A stretch of 64,000 nucleotides of DNA from Tetraselmis striata (GCA_006384855.1 VCJN01000185.1:35001-99000); one strand, 5' to 3'. Shown: positions 50,103 through 61,500, counted from the stretch's first letter. Notes: a model not told the origin generated them from the letters alone. Translations and numbers: made by a program.

Positions 50103-51326
50103 ACCGCTGCTGCCGAGTACTTTGCGAACATTAGTCGCACCTCTGGAACCGTGTCGGTAAAACGACGCACTTACGTAATTGACGAGCCCGAAGTTGTCGC
50201 TCCATGGGCTGCTTCACTGCAATCTCGACTGCATGATGCTTTCGGCTCAGGCGAGCTAGGACAACGGACACTCGACCTGCTCTCCAGCTCCCTCACCGCT
50301 CAGACACTCATCAAGAGCTATGCCGGCAGACTGTCTCAGTTCGCGGAGTTCTGCCACGACTCCGAGAACATCAGCCCGCTGGAGGCGACCACTGCTACTG
50401 TCGTTCGGTACGTTGCGTGGATTGGTGAGCGAGGGCACATTGGAGCTAGTAAGCCACTGCAACCCTACATGTCTGCAATCAACACGTTCTTCGAGCTGCA
50501 CAACCTCGACCCAATCGCCAAGGACAGCCTACACCTCACTTCCGTCGGCAAGGCGTGGGCTGATGCTGCGGCAGCGCCGTGTGGAAGCCGCCCCGCCCTT
50601 TGCGAGTTCCTCTGCCTGCTGATGTAGCTTACCGCTTCGTCACAAAGGCCGAGCTGATTGTGTCTGCTCCCACCTTAGAGTACCAACGCGACTTCCGAGC
50701 CCTCGTGGCCTCGGTTGTCAACTTCATGTTTTTTGCCAGAGGACTTACTGGCGTCTCCTGCCGAGTGCGGGATGTGCATGTCGACGATTACAACATTACC
50801 CTGCAGGTGTACCGCGAGAAAGGCCGCGCTGGCCGACGGGGACCCGACGACCTGCGCGTACTTCTCCTTCCGGTGTCAGAGCACCCCCGAGTTGCACGTC
50901 TCCTGCACCACTTCATCGACAACGTACAGTCTGTCCCCATGGTTTCTATTGCCTTGGCTGAAACAAACTTCTGGGCGGTCACCCCGAGAGAGCAGTCAAA
51001 ACCTTGGACTGCCGCTACAGTGTCGGACTGGCTGTCTACAGCCGTCCGTCTTGTTGGTGCTGCCCCTCCCGCCGGCACTTCCTGGACCTCACACAGCCTT
51101 CGCAAAGCGAGCAGCGTCTGCGGCAAACGCCATCGGTGTACCATTGTCCCACGTTCGCTACCAAGGCGGCTGGGCCACTAACTCCGACGTCGTTATGGAC
51201 TACATCGACCCCAACGTTCTTCCTTCACCTGGCGCATGGTTCTTCTTTGGCCACATCGCCCCCCTCCGCCACTTCCAAGTCCAACAGGACTCCGCAGCGG
51301 TGGCCTTCCCGCTACCTCCTTCATGA
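50103..51326 (+). pseudogene. Tyrosine recombinase of DIRS/Crypton type, frameshifted
   Basis: Three collinear frames. First (50103-50627): LSSSLTAQTLIKSYAGRLSQ, ATTATVVRYVAWIGERGHIG and KPLQPYMSAINTFFELHNLD, the SAM-like DNA-binding core. Second (about 50585-51110): DVAYRFVTKAELIVSAP, NFMFFARGLTGVSCRVRDVH, then SWTSHSLRKASS with the HxxR motif. Third (51105-51326): AASAANAIGVPLSHVRYQGG, WATNSDVVMDYIDPNVLPSP with the presumed catalytic Tyr in MDYIDP. Two frameshifts, near 50600 and 51115, break the gene. This enzyme class integrates circular DNA of DIRS-like retroelements and Cryptons. It is flanked by the CCCCTATAGTGAAC arrays. No RT is attached. Confidence 0.8.
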
Positions 51327-51391
51327 CCTTGGCGCTACCCCTTCTCCGTCAATCCACCGCTCTCTCCGTTCGCTCATGACTGGCAAAACCA

Positions 51392-51721
51392 GACTCAACT
51401 TGAAATGATCTAAACTAGTTTATGGGGTTTCCTCCCTTGACCTAACCGCTTTTCAGCTACAAGTACTGCTCGGTGCTTGGTACGGGAACTAGGCACCTGT
51501 CGTTGCGCCCTTTTTTAGGAGCAACACGAGTAGAAATAAAAGCAGCCATAACCGCTGAGCATGCCATCTTCCAGTTTTCGATGCGTTCCACGCAACGCCC
51601 ACCTTGACTCCGTTTTCCCTCCACGCTTTCGCTAAACCATCCTGCCAATTTCGGCCCTTGACCGTGTAAAACAGCATGCGCGACTTTTTTTATGTAACAA
51701 CCCGACTCAACTTGAAATGAT
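51392..51721. repeat. Short direct repeats after the recombinase
   Basis: GACTCAACTTGAAATGAT occurs identically at 51392-51409 and 51704-51721, each followed by .TAA. The 312-bp spacing just after the recombinase end suggests element-terminal or split repeats (inference). Confidence 0.7.
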
Positions 51722-51804
51722 GTAACACAAGTCAAAAAGGGTTTCCAGGTGTTTTAAGGACAGTCGCTCGCCCCACCACAAGGTTTTCCGTCTGTCACTA
51801 CCTT

Positions 51805-51908
51805 CACAGTGAAAATCCTACCCCTATAGTGAACATTTCACTGTAGAGGTAGGTAACCGGAAGGCTACAGTGAATACCCCGATAGTGAACCTACCCCTAT
51901 AGTGAACA

Positions 51909-51940
<32 letters not shown>

Positions 51941-51945
51941 TACTC
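51805..51945. repeat. Right array of CCCCTATAGTGAAC units with hairpin and poly-G
   Basis: CTACCCCTATAGTGAA (51818-51833), CAT loop, then TTCACTGTAGAGGTAG (51837-51852) form a 16-bp inverted repeat with 2 mismatches. More direct copies follow at about 51866-51908, then 30 G (51910-51939). Confidence 0.85.
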
Positions 51946-51959
51946 ACAATAGGGGTGAT

Positions 51960-52440
51960 TAAATTACATCAGGGCCTTCACAAATGCGCACTACAAAAAG
52001 AACTAACAACAACTATGAAAGGTTGCCAGCAAAAGAGAGACATAAGCCTGAAACCAAGGTCGAGCAGGAGGCCAGGGAGCCAAGAACCAAGGAGGAGCCA
52101 AGGGAACCACGAAGTCGTTTAGCTGCCAGGAACCAACGGGACCACCGCCCCGGTGTAGGCCATAAGCCGCGGCGAGGACGCTTGCAACCAATGACCCGGG
52201 TCATAGCAACACATGCCGACGAGCGACGCGACGAAGGCGCAGGAGTACCATCACGTGGCTGCCGCACGGGCGGCCGCGACCCCGCCGTCAAGAACGTTGT
52301 CTGCATGTGCCATGCATGTTAGTTAATGAGCAAGGAGAAACGGCGGCGCCATGCTGACAAGAGTTGGCCGAGTTTTTGGCCAGTATGTGTGTGTGGCTAG
52401 CTTTCGCGAGCTCCACCAAGAAAGTCTTCACCATAGGGGT
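51960..52440 (-). mobile_element. LINE-like fragment, family A copy 2 (3' end)
   Basis: On the minus strand it encodes VKTFLVELAKASHTHILAKN, matching copy 1 (TFLVELAKASHIHTGQK at about 39820). It continues through the same untranslated tail, which on the opposite strand reads KVEQEAREPRTKEEPREPRS. It keeps the MITE-free site at 52043-52044. Its 5' truncation point (about 52430-52450) abuts a copy of the ACACTACCCCTATGGTGAA motif. Confidence 0.75.
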
Positions 52441-53183
52441 AGTGTCACTGTAAACAAAATATGGCCAAACGCTTCTGTGGCCAGGTGGGTGACAATTCTC
52501 CTTATAAATATGAATAACCCAAAATATGCTGGAACACGGGTAAGGATTAGTAATAGTCATTTTCCGCCCCCAGGACAGGTAAAGCCATCTCTCAAGTACG
52601 GTAGTTTTTATCAAGCCAATCGTCGTAGTGGGTATTCTGTACACCCTGTAGTTTATACAGAAATAACGATATCGCCCCACCGCGAAACAGCGCGAAGCAA
52701 GCACTGCCGCGACTGTTCGCGCGGAGCGACGGATCGCAGGACACAGACAGCAGGGGGCGACCACACTTGACTACGGCTACAACTTTCAGAAGCATTCCAG
52801 CAGCGGGCCGCGGGCTGTGGACGACCAGCTGAAATTCTCCTCGCACTTCTGGGAGTGCTTCGGTCCCTCCCTTTAGTGCTACAGCAGTCCATCCAGCGCA
52901 GGCTGTGTTCAGTCTTGCAAGTGCCTGTATACCCACACACAAAAACACACTCGGAGCCGCGCCGCCGACGACCGGCTGCAGCTGGCGCGTCACCGGGCGC
53001 AGCGCCGGTCGGTTCGCAGCGACATTCGCCATACCTCTGTGCCGCGGCCGAAGTGCGTGCCAGGGACGGGGTGGCGTGCAGTGTAAAGGACTGACGTGTT
53101 TCGCTCGGGCAGCAGCTACCGCGCAGTACCTTTCGGTGAAGCAAAACATAGGCAGCGGCGCTCTCAAGACGCGCCGGTTCACG
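52441..53183. promoter_or_regulatory. Upstream region of the secreted acidic protein gene
   Basis: About 740 bp. The reading frame of the downstream gene is open back to 52905, but the upstream codons lack the features of a leader, so I treat this as promoter and 5' UTR. No defined motif recognised. Confidence 0.35.
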
Positions 53184-54380
53184 ATGGCCCGCTTGATGGG
53201 GTTTCGCGCCCCGGTCCTGGCGCTGCTCTTAGTGCTATCGATCCTTGCAGCCTCCACGCCATCCATGTCCGGCAGGCGACTGTCTCAGGACCGCTTACCG
53301 GGCGAGGAAGGGCTCACTGACTCCGAGGTCGCGGCCAAGCGGTGGCTGGAGAACTTCGTGCAGCGGTCGGCGCTGAATCGCATAGAGGCTGCGGCGAAAG
53401 ACAACGCGGCGGCGGAGGAGGCCGAGGCGGAGGCTGAGGCGGAGGTGAAAGTGGACGAGGAAAAGGAGGTGGCTGGAGCTAAAGTGGAGGAGGGAGATGT
53501 GGGGGCGGAAGAAGGTGCAGTCGCACAGGAAGGGGAGGATGGCTCGGACACTTCTGGGCGCATTCGCGGAAGCCAGGTGCTCTTTAACGCCGAGAACGAG
53601 GACAAGTGGGTGCCGCGCTGCAACGCCACCCTGAACCCCGAGTCGGTCTATCTCGCCCAGGTGCGCCTCATTCTCTCCAACCCCGTTCACCTTCTCCATG
53701 GAGATCCCTGTACGAATACTGTCCCCGAAGCACCCTTCGACTGCCACCTTTTTATATTCAATTTTGTGTTCTGTATGCGAGTGCCATTTTCTGCCACTGT
53801 TTGCTACCACTACCACCGTGGTCTGACCCGCCCCGACAACACACAGGTGGGCGTCTTTGCCAACCAGCCCGCGGACCGCGTCACTCGCTTCGTACCCACC
53901 CAGTACGAGGTCATGCCCTACGTGGAGATGCGTACTACGGCGCCGTTTGTTCGCGAGGCGCAGGTCGCCGTCCGCGGCCTGGGCATCGACACTAACGCGA
54001 TAGTGGGCTCGCGGACCAACCCGGTCCGCCGCGTCTGTGGCAACTGGGCGTGGACCGACAGCGGCGTGTACAGCTGGCAGGTGTACGCGGCCGCCGATGC
54101 CGAGGTGCGCCTCGGCTACTACTATCGGCAGCACGGCAACAATGGCGCGGCGGCCGGCGTGCTGGGCGCCTACCTCGACCAGGAAATTGATGTGCGCGGC
54201 CGCAGCGGCCTCATCAGCAGCGGCAACCGCAACATCATGAACTCCAACTCCAACTCTGACATGCAGGGCCGCGCCGGGCATTATCAGGCCGAGTTCGACA
54301 ACCGCGCCGCTGGCGAAGTCAATAAGATCACCAACACGCAAGTGCTTGGGCCGGTGAACTACCGACTCGGGCGCGGCTAG
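53184..54380 (+). CDS. Secreted acidic protein of unknown function
   Basis: Two exons, 53184-53660 and 53847-54380 (336 residues plus TAG). The start MARLMGFRAPVLALLLVLSI is chosen because it begins a clear signal peptide (cleavage probably near residue 25-31). Residues ~65-125 are a low-complexity acidic Ala/Glu stretch (EEAEAEAEAEVKVDEEKE). The rest is a compact domain with DKWVPRCNATLNPESVYLAQ, QPADRVTRFVPTQYEVMPYV, VRRVCGNWAWTDSGVYSWQV and a C-terminus rich in Asn/Gly (NIMNSNSNSDMQGRAG). I do not recognise the family. The 186-nt intron (donor CAG|GTGCGC, acceptor ACACAG|GTGGGC) has no stop and is a multiple of three, so retention would add 62 residues. The frame is open upstream to 52905 without a better start. 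Probably cell-wall, periplasmic or secretory-pathway (inference). Confidence 0.75.
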   Translation: MARLMGFRAPVLALLLVLSILAASTPSMSGRRLSQDRLPGEEGLTDSEVAAKRWLENFVQRSALNRIEAAAKDNAAAEEAEAEAEAEVKVDEEKEVAGAKVEEGDVGAEEGAVAQEGEDGSDTSGRIRGSQVLFNAENEDKWVPRCNATLNPESVYLAQVRLILSNPVHLLHGDPCTNTVPEAPFDCHLFIFNFVFCMRVPFSATVCYHYHRGLTRPDNTQVGVFANQPADRVTRFVPTQYEVMPYVEMRTTAPFVREAQVAVRGLGIDTNAIVGSRTNPVRRVCGNWAWTDSGVYSWQVYAAADAEVRLGYYYRQHGNNGAAAGVLGAYLDQEIDVRGRSGLISSGNRNIMNSNSNSDMQGRAGHYQAEFDNRAAGEVNKITNTQVLGPVNYRLGRG

Positions 54381-54537
54381 CTGTGCCAGCGCGCGGCTCC
54401 TTCCCTCCGGTTGACAGCACGCTGGCACGACCGCATCTGTCTATACATACTTAGTCTGTGAATAATGCTTTTGAAGGGACGGAGCGAAAGAGTCCATAGG
54501 TGCATCCTATCAACTGGGAGAATGTATTTCTCTCTGT

Positions 54538-57500
54538 TCACACCAACATAGCGAGCAGCATCCTCCCATTCATCGACGGCTGCACTGGGATGTAAAAACA
54601 AAGAAACGCAACAGCTTCACCCCCCTTGGTACCATTCGCCGCTGCAGTTGCAGGCCGGCACACAACCGAAACATAGGGCTGTGCGTTACTTTGGATGCGA
54701 GATGAAAAGTTGCACCATAGATACGACGGACTGCGTTTGGGGAAGGTGGATATGCGCTCCATCAAGCCGGGACGGCTGTAAATTTGCACGGAGCGCACCA
54801 GTGACTTCTGCTCCAACACCATAAGCTTCAAAGGACACTGACCGGTCATCGTGACCACGTTGCAGCCCCTCTCCAAGTTGCCACTACAGTCCCCGCCTTC
54901 TGCAGCTTCCATGTCAGTGCAACCACTGTGGCAGCAGCCACAGGAGCGGGCGTGGTAGTAAGAGCAACGCGGATGATATCCTGATTTACCTGCCGGAGGT
55001 CAAATGTAGATGAGTCTATAGCGAAATGTATAGCAAATGTCCTTAGATGAGGTTGCATGCAAACCCCATTTGAGGCCTACAAAGTAAGGTATCTTATGGG
55101 TGCGCCAGCACCCGAAGCGAAGGCGGCTGCATTGACATTCAGAGCCATATAATTGCCAACTTCCCGAGCCATCACACGGAGGAGGTGGCAACCCTCCAGC
55201 AGGTGCAGCGCCGTGAGAGCATATCCATCCGCAGGAGAATCCAACTGCCAGAACTGGGAGGATATCATGCCTCTCAGGATTACAAAATGCAGGGCGGCTC
55301 GTCACATTTTACAGTTCCCTCCCACCCTCCTGACCGAGCCCATGCCATGCCCTGGCCGCCCACTCCATGCTTGGCTGACACGATGGAGTTGTCAGTCTTG
55401 GGCGTGTTCCTTTTTCTGTTAGTTGACAGTCAATGCAGGGCACCTGCATCCCTGATACCTAGGTAACGGTTGTATTATCCGTTTTTACATAATTAGAATT
55501 CATCTGTATTTATGCGCCTTGTTTCCCAGGGCTGTAGCCAGGCACACAATCGGGGCCGGGCGGTGCCCTTAAGCCATTCCCGGGCCACAGAGCCAGGCGC
55601 GTCCAACCATACCATACCTTGCCTTAACAATTCAATTCCTCTCCCCCCCCCCCCCCCCCCCCCTCCCCCCTCGGACCCCCGAATTAAAAAAAACAGAAGC
55701 TCCACTGTAGGCGCTGCCTTTCTATCTTTTCTAATGCATATTGATCTGTGGTTGATGTCCAAATGTGGTTGTTTTCTGCTCTGAGGGCCGGGCTGTAGTA
55801 TTGTCAAGTTTGGCAAGCTGCGGTCGAGCGGTGGCAGTCATGATGGCTGATGTCAGCATTGCCTGTCGAGGCATAGCATTGAGGCATGTAAGATGTACCG
55901 GTTACACAGTATTCAACAGCCGTCTGCTCCCGTATTCTGTAGTCTCCGCCAATCGTGTCACTGTGTCGACACTAGCATCGGACGCCAGAGTATGTCGCAA
56001 CGCAGATGCTATGCCCTCAACGGTTTGTTTGAGTCCAGCCGCCAGTGCGACCTCTCCACCGCTAGTGCGATCTCTCAGCATCACCGCCCCCGCCTGGCGC
56101 CAGGCTCTTACTAGAAAGCCCTTACCCAGAGCCGCACCATTGCCCGCACTGGCATCCCGTGGAGGTCACAGCAGTCACAGGCAGGCGACCTCCTGTAAGC
56201 TATGATTCCCGGAGCTAATGGCCAAGTTTAAGACCATGCAGTACGGGATCAAGTATACTGCAGTGCTCCGGCCCACGGCTGTGGATCGGTTTCAATGCAC
56301 CCGATTGGACGACATGCGGCTGGGACTGGCAGTGCGGGCGTGGCACAACACTGAGCCGAGACAGAAGGGCTCACTTCGAGGCATCCCGGACTTGTCGGAG
56401 TACACGATTGCACGGGTCTTCGGCACAGTTGGTGAGGTGAGCCAGGGGGTGCGCCGCACATGGCGCGCTATCGCATGCTTGGCCGCGGATCGGAGCGCCC
56501 TCTCATCGCGGAGCACTCGGTGCACCACCCCGTACTCGGGGGAACTTTCCTTGGATTCCTGAGCTTGGTGGCGGCTCGGGAGTGCACGCTACCCCATCCC
56601 ACGGCGGCGTAGATCTTTCCGCTGTCCCGTGACCAAAGTTCCATAAACCACCGCCCTCGTGTGTGCGCACACACGTGCTTGCGTGGCCCAGACTCTTTTA
56701 ACCGGGCGGGAATCCCTCATTCATCGCGCTTATTCGTGCGGGGCCGCTAGAAGTGGCTTATAGTGTTAATCTCCTGCTGGCGCTGCTTTCAGCGGTGGAT
56801 TTGTTGCTGGCTTTTTGTAATTCACACCATTGCGAGGATGAGGGTTCACAGAGGGTGTGCATCAGCAAAACATCTACACCCGCCATATGCAGATTGCAAC
56901 GTCGGCCATGGCAAAAAGGGCTCAGGCAACCAAATTCCACATCTTTCATATCCTTCTGCTTGATATCAACCCTAAAATTAGGGTTTTATTACTCGTAAGA
57001 TATAAGATGTCACGCATGCAATTTTAAGGGCTCCTGTGGGAGCAATAATAGCCAGAAGGGTTTCACTGCAGCGAGTCCTTGGCCCGCCCAGGACTCACAC
57101 CTTGTCCCCTTCCAGGGCGCGGATAAAAAAAGCCCAAATACATCATGCTTTGAAACTGATAAATATGTCATGCTTTGAAACTGATAAAGCAAGTCCAACT
57201 CATGCATATATGGTGATGAGCAAGGCATGATGATGGCAAGGAATGTGAGGATCGGGTCGGGGAAACCACAGAGACACGTCACTTACATTCCCCTCCCAGA
57301 CATCCCCACCCCTGATCGATCCCACGCCGTGCCCTGATCACCGGGGCAATGGCATTAGAGATGTCGATCATGAAGGGGGACATCCCATCACGGGACACTC
57401 GAGCATACTTGACAGCTCATCACCAATGCATGCATGATCGATAGTACCATACGTCTCCTCAAACGACAGCATATCCCTGTTGATTGCCACGGTGGACTGA

Positions 57501-57616
57501 ACACACAACAAGCCAATGCCCCCCCCCCCCTCCCCCCTCCCTCGCACTCCCCCCACCAGAAGAAACAACAGTAGTACAGCGATTGATGGCACGGTTAGCC
57601 CGGGAGATGGTGCCAT
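54538..57616 (-). CDS. Small secreted Cys-rich protein of unknown function (gene model tentative)
   Basis: Proposed exons on the minus strand: 57557-57616, 57424-57496, 55908-56071, 55112-55253 and 54538-54989, phases consistent, 296 residues. It starts MAPSPGLTVPSIAVLLLFLL, a signal peptide. Next come INRDMLSFEETYGTIDHAC, GGEVALAAGLKQTVEGIASA with TVTRLAETTEYGSRRLLNT, and YALTALHLLEGCHLLRVMAR. The C-terminal part starts Cys-rich (HPRCSYYHARSCGCCHSGC, GGDCSGNLERGCNVV), then LKLMVLEQKSLVRSVQIYSR. There is no match to a family I know. The acceptor of exon 3 (GAGAG|ATCGC) is weak, and another exon could hide in the 1.35-kb intron, which also contains the family B retroelement copy at 56218-56690. 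The last two exons are the firmest. Confidence 0.5.
56218..56690 (+). repeat. Retroelement remnant, family B copy 2
   Basis: The plus-strand frame 56218-56562 (FKTMQYGIKYTAVLRPTAVD, LGLAVRAWHNTEP, RVFGTVGEVSQGVRRTW) matches the minus-strand pieces at about 41000-41450. It lies within the proposed large intron of the 54538-57616 gene, in the opposite orientation. Confidence 0.7.
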
Positions 57617-58596
57617 CTGTGGCTGGGAGCAAATCAGGGAGGCAAGCCAGGCTGCTTTATATCTGCTCGGCTGTCCCGGAGGATGGGATCGTACACAGTG
57701 CAGTCTTGTACGCTGGCACGGCGGAGGCTCTGGGGCAAGATCGGCATGCTCAGTCACGGAGCGGGGACGCGGCTGGGGGGGCAGGCATCGCTGGTATTCT
57801 CATCACAGCAGTAGGGGAGTTATCAGGAGAGCTCGGCTGCGGTTCTGCAGCTCGGCTGTATGTTGGACTTACGATTAGGGCTATGGTGCGCGCAACATAC
57901 ACAGCGTGTCCTGGCAGGCTCTGCGACAGGGAGGGCGGGGGCAGGGAGGGGAGGGGTGGGGGCGCCTGTGCAGCCCCTGGAACCTGTTGCAGTGGTGAAA
58001 CAGGGGCCTCAATAGCGGCTTGACACGGGGTAGGCGGCCAAGCGACACTATGCTCTGAGCTGCTGGAAGCGATGACAAGGGAGGAGGAGGGGGGGGGGGG
58101 GGGGGTGGAAATATGGCGGTTTCTTTGACTAAAAGCATCTCTAGGCATGTGGCGCGGAACAGGGGAGCGCCACCCCATAGGGTCCTGCGCCACTTCCAGT
58201 TCCGCTGCCATGTCGGCCTTCCGCTACGCGACCTGCGTGCTACATGACGCCGCCACGCCTTGTCGCGCCAGGAAGGATCTGCCGCCAGGAGGTCAGCAGC
58301 TGTGAATGGGCACACGATGCAGACACACGGGGCGGCGCCTGGCCACCTCATGGGGCTTGGCTTGGCAGAGAGGGGCGGACTGCCAGGGGCGCTCCGCTGC
58401 GAGTCATGGCGGGGACTGTGCCAGGCGCCGCCGAGTCTGCCCTGAGATGAGAGAAAGCGGGGGGAGGAAGGGGGTGGGGGAGGGGGCGAACGCATCATCC
58501 AACGTTCCGTCTAGTGTCGCGACCATCCGCGTGCCGTGGGCTTGCTTCATCCTTGGCCGCCCTGCGGGAACAGCACAGGGCCCTGGGGGGCACAGC
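57617..58596. other. Intergenic between two minus-strand genes
   Basis: 980 bp: 3' flank of the RBM39-like gene and upstream region of the Cys-rich protein gene. It contains poly-G/GA-rich DNA at about 58078-58106. ORFs on both strands lack recognisable content. Confidence 0.4.
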
Positions 58597-61500
58597 CTAG
58601 CACTTGAAGTGGCTGTCGTAGACCGCGGCAAACTGGAACTCGGCGTACACCTCGCGGCCTGCAAACCAACGGCCATGCAGCGTGGCCTTGGCTTGCTGCG
58701 CGCCCTGCAGGGTGCCAAACTTCAGGTACACAAAGCCCTGCACGCCAGGAAAAAGGGGCGGAGAGGTAGGCAGTCAGTAGCTGCGAGGTTGGGGCCGGCG
58801 CAGACAAGGCAGGGACGGGACGGGCGCATGACAGGGCAAAGCTCCCATCCCAGGGCAGACCCACCTTGCTCTCCTTGTCCACGTGGTGGTGCAGGACCGG
58901 CCCAAACTTCGTGCACTCCTCCTTGACATCCTCGCCAATCTCAATGTGCCAATCTGGCTCCGTCTCACTGCACAGGTGAACAGGCAGGGAGGCTCAATAC
59001 AGGGAGGGCGACATACATGTATATACACATACATATACATAGATGCATGTATATGCAAAGCAAGACATGGTTAGGCATAGATACACTACTGCACATTCTT
59101 ATACATCTACTAATGCAAAAATCGCATGCTAATTTGCATGTGTCGCATGATGTGAGGAGTCAGGCATGGCATAGGCCGGGCGTGGCTTTACGTTTCGGGG
59201 TCAAACATGTTCTTCAGCAGCAGGCACGGCGTAGGAATGGGCGACGCCGGCCCCAGCATGCCCTGCACGTGCGCCAGCGGGTGCGTGGGGGCAGCGGCAG
59301 GCGCCGCGGGCATGGCGGGCTGCGGCGGGGCCATGCTGGGGGCCGTTCCACCGCCGGGCATGTTGTTGGCGCCCGAGAGGCGGGCCATCAGCTGCGCGCG
59401 CGTCGCGCCGGACATCTTCAAGCCATGGCCATCTGCGACAGGGCGTTGCAGGCGGGGTTGTTCAGTTGGCTGATAAAGGCCCATCACCGCCTGGGGAGCG
59501 ATCTGCCAAGGACGCACTAGCTGACATTGCACAGTTTAGGAACATGCTAGCCCTCTATCAATAAGAGGCAGCAGCTTAAGGTAGTGGCAGCTTGGCAACG
59601 TACCGTCTTCGTCCAGATCATTGATGGCGGCTGCAGCCTCCTCACCACCTTGCATCCCAAACATTCCGGGCATCCCCGGCATGCCTGGAATTGGCGGAGG
59701 ACCTGGGAGGGGCATGCCTGGCATCCCTGGCATACCTGGGGGGCCGGGCAGTGGCTGCGAGCCGGGCATGCCGGGCATGCCCGGCGCGGGGGGCAGCACG
59801 GGGGCGATTGTGACCTGGATGTTCTTGCCTGCGATGTCCAGGTTGTGCAGCTGCTGCACCGCCTTGAGCGCGTCGCCCATGGTGCGGTACTGCACAAAGC
59901 CGGAGCCGGTGGACGCGCCGGAGTCGTCCTTGGTGACAGTGGCGTAGTCCAGCGCACCAAAGGGCGAAAAGATGCTTTGAAGGTCGGGGTCCTGAGGAGC
60001 GCAAGGTCATGGTGAGATGGTGGCTGTGAGCTGTGCCCACCCAGGCGCAGGCCTCAACGCCACACACATACGCCTGCCGTCGGGAATCGGGCGGTGAATG
60101 GACAGATCCAGAGCCCGCTTTGGAGAGCGTTACTGAAAGGAGTCGCGGCCTTGAGCCATTGTTCCAAGGCGTGAATAGGTAAACATGTGGCATGTTCTAA
60201 TGTAACACTCATAATTCCACACGGCAGATATTTCGTAAGTCATTTGACGCTGCATGCAGGTCTGGAGCAAACGTTTTGGGCCTGAGGGTGGCGGGAATGG
60301 TTGGGGGGGGGAGGGGGGGGGGGGGGGGGTTGCGGTCGCACCCCGACGTTGGGATGGATGTTGCTGACTGCCAGCTTGCAAGGACCAGAGTTGAGGTCCA
60401 TTCCAGGCGGCATGCCGGGCATCCCATGCATGCCGCCCATGCCGCCCATGCCTGCCGCCGCGTTCTTCTGCGCCTGTGCCGCCTGCTGGTTGGCCTCCCA
60501 CGCCATGTTCTTCTCCGCCTCCGAGGCCTTCACCATGACGGCCTGCCCGTGGAGCGGCTGCCCGGAGAGCGCCAGCGCGTTGCCGACCTCCAGCTGCAGG
60601 AGGACACAGGAATTCGTGTTAGCTTGCATTGCTGACAGCCTACCTTCAATCACGGGTGCGGCAATCACAAACACTGCACATAACCTGTCCTACCTGTCAG
60701 AGGTGGAGCACAGAGGTGAAATTGTAAAGGGAATTATTCGCAATGTTTGCATAGCGTGCATGCAAGCCCGACCTGAGGCTGATAGTATCGGTAATTTTAA
60801 CTGCATCGGCATCCCTACATCATCATCAACACCATTCTGAGTAGCGCACCCCTTTTGGCAGCACCAGGCATACATCACAGGCAGAGGAAAGGAGCAAGAG
60901 GGAGGACAGGGAGAGGGGGGGGGGGGGCAGCACCTTGTTAGACATCTCGATGTAGGCAAAGCCCTTGGAGCGCTTGGTGTTGCGGTCGGTAATGATGCGG
61001 ACGTCTGTGACGGTGCCCGCCTGGGAGAAGAACTCGAAGATGTCGCGGTCGTCCGCCTTGGTGTTCACGTTGTACGCAAACACCGTGCGCGTGTCGCGCT
61101 CCAGCGCCTCCAGCTCGCGCTGCGCCTCGCGCTGCGCGCGCACCTCTGGCGGTGTGCGCTCCCGCCTGCAGCATAGGCACAGGGGCGGCTCAGCCCCTCT
61201 CCCTCCCTCCCTCCCTCCCTCTCCTCCCCCAAACTAGACCCCCCCCCTCTGTGGGCCGTACATCAGCCCTGCGGCAGGACAGTTCAACCTGACTGGGGCT
61301 TCAAGTATAATGGGTTGGTGGGAAAAAGAGGGGACTGCTTCGCACCGGGCGGGCGGTTCTCGGCGCTCGCGGGAGCGGGACCTCCGCCGCGAGCGCTCGC
61401 GGTCGCCACGGTCGCCGCGGTCCCCGTCGCGGCTCTTGTGCCTGGAGCGGTCGCGGCTGCGGCTCCGGCTGCGGTGCCGCCGGCTGCGGCTGCGGTCCCG

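Noticed and set aside
57484-58023. 179-codon plus-strand ORF
   Set aside because: It begins antisense to exons 1-2 of the minus-strand secreted protein model and shows no known motif.
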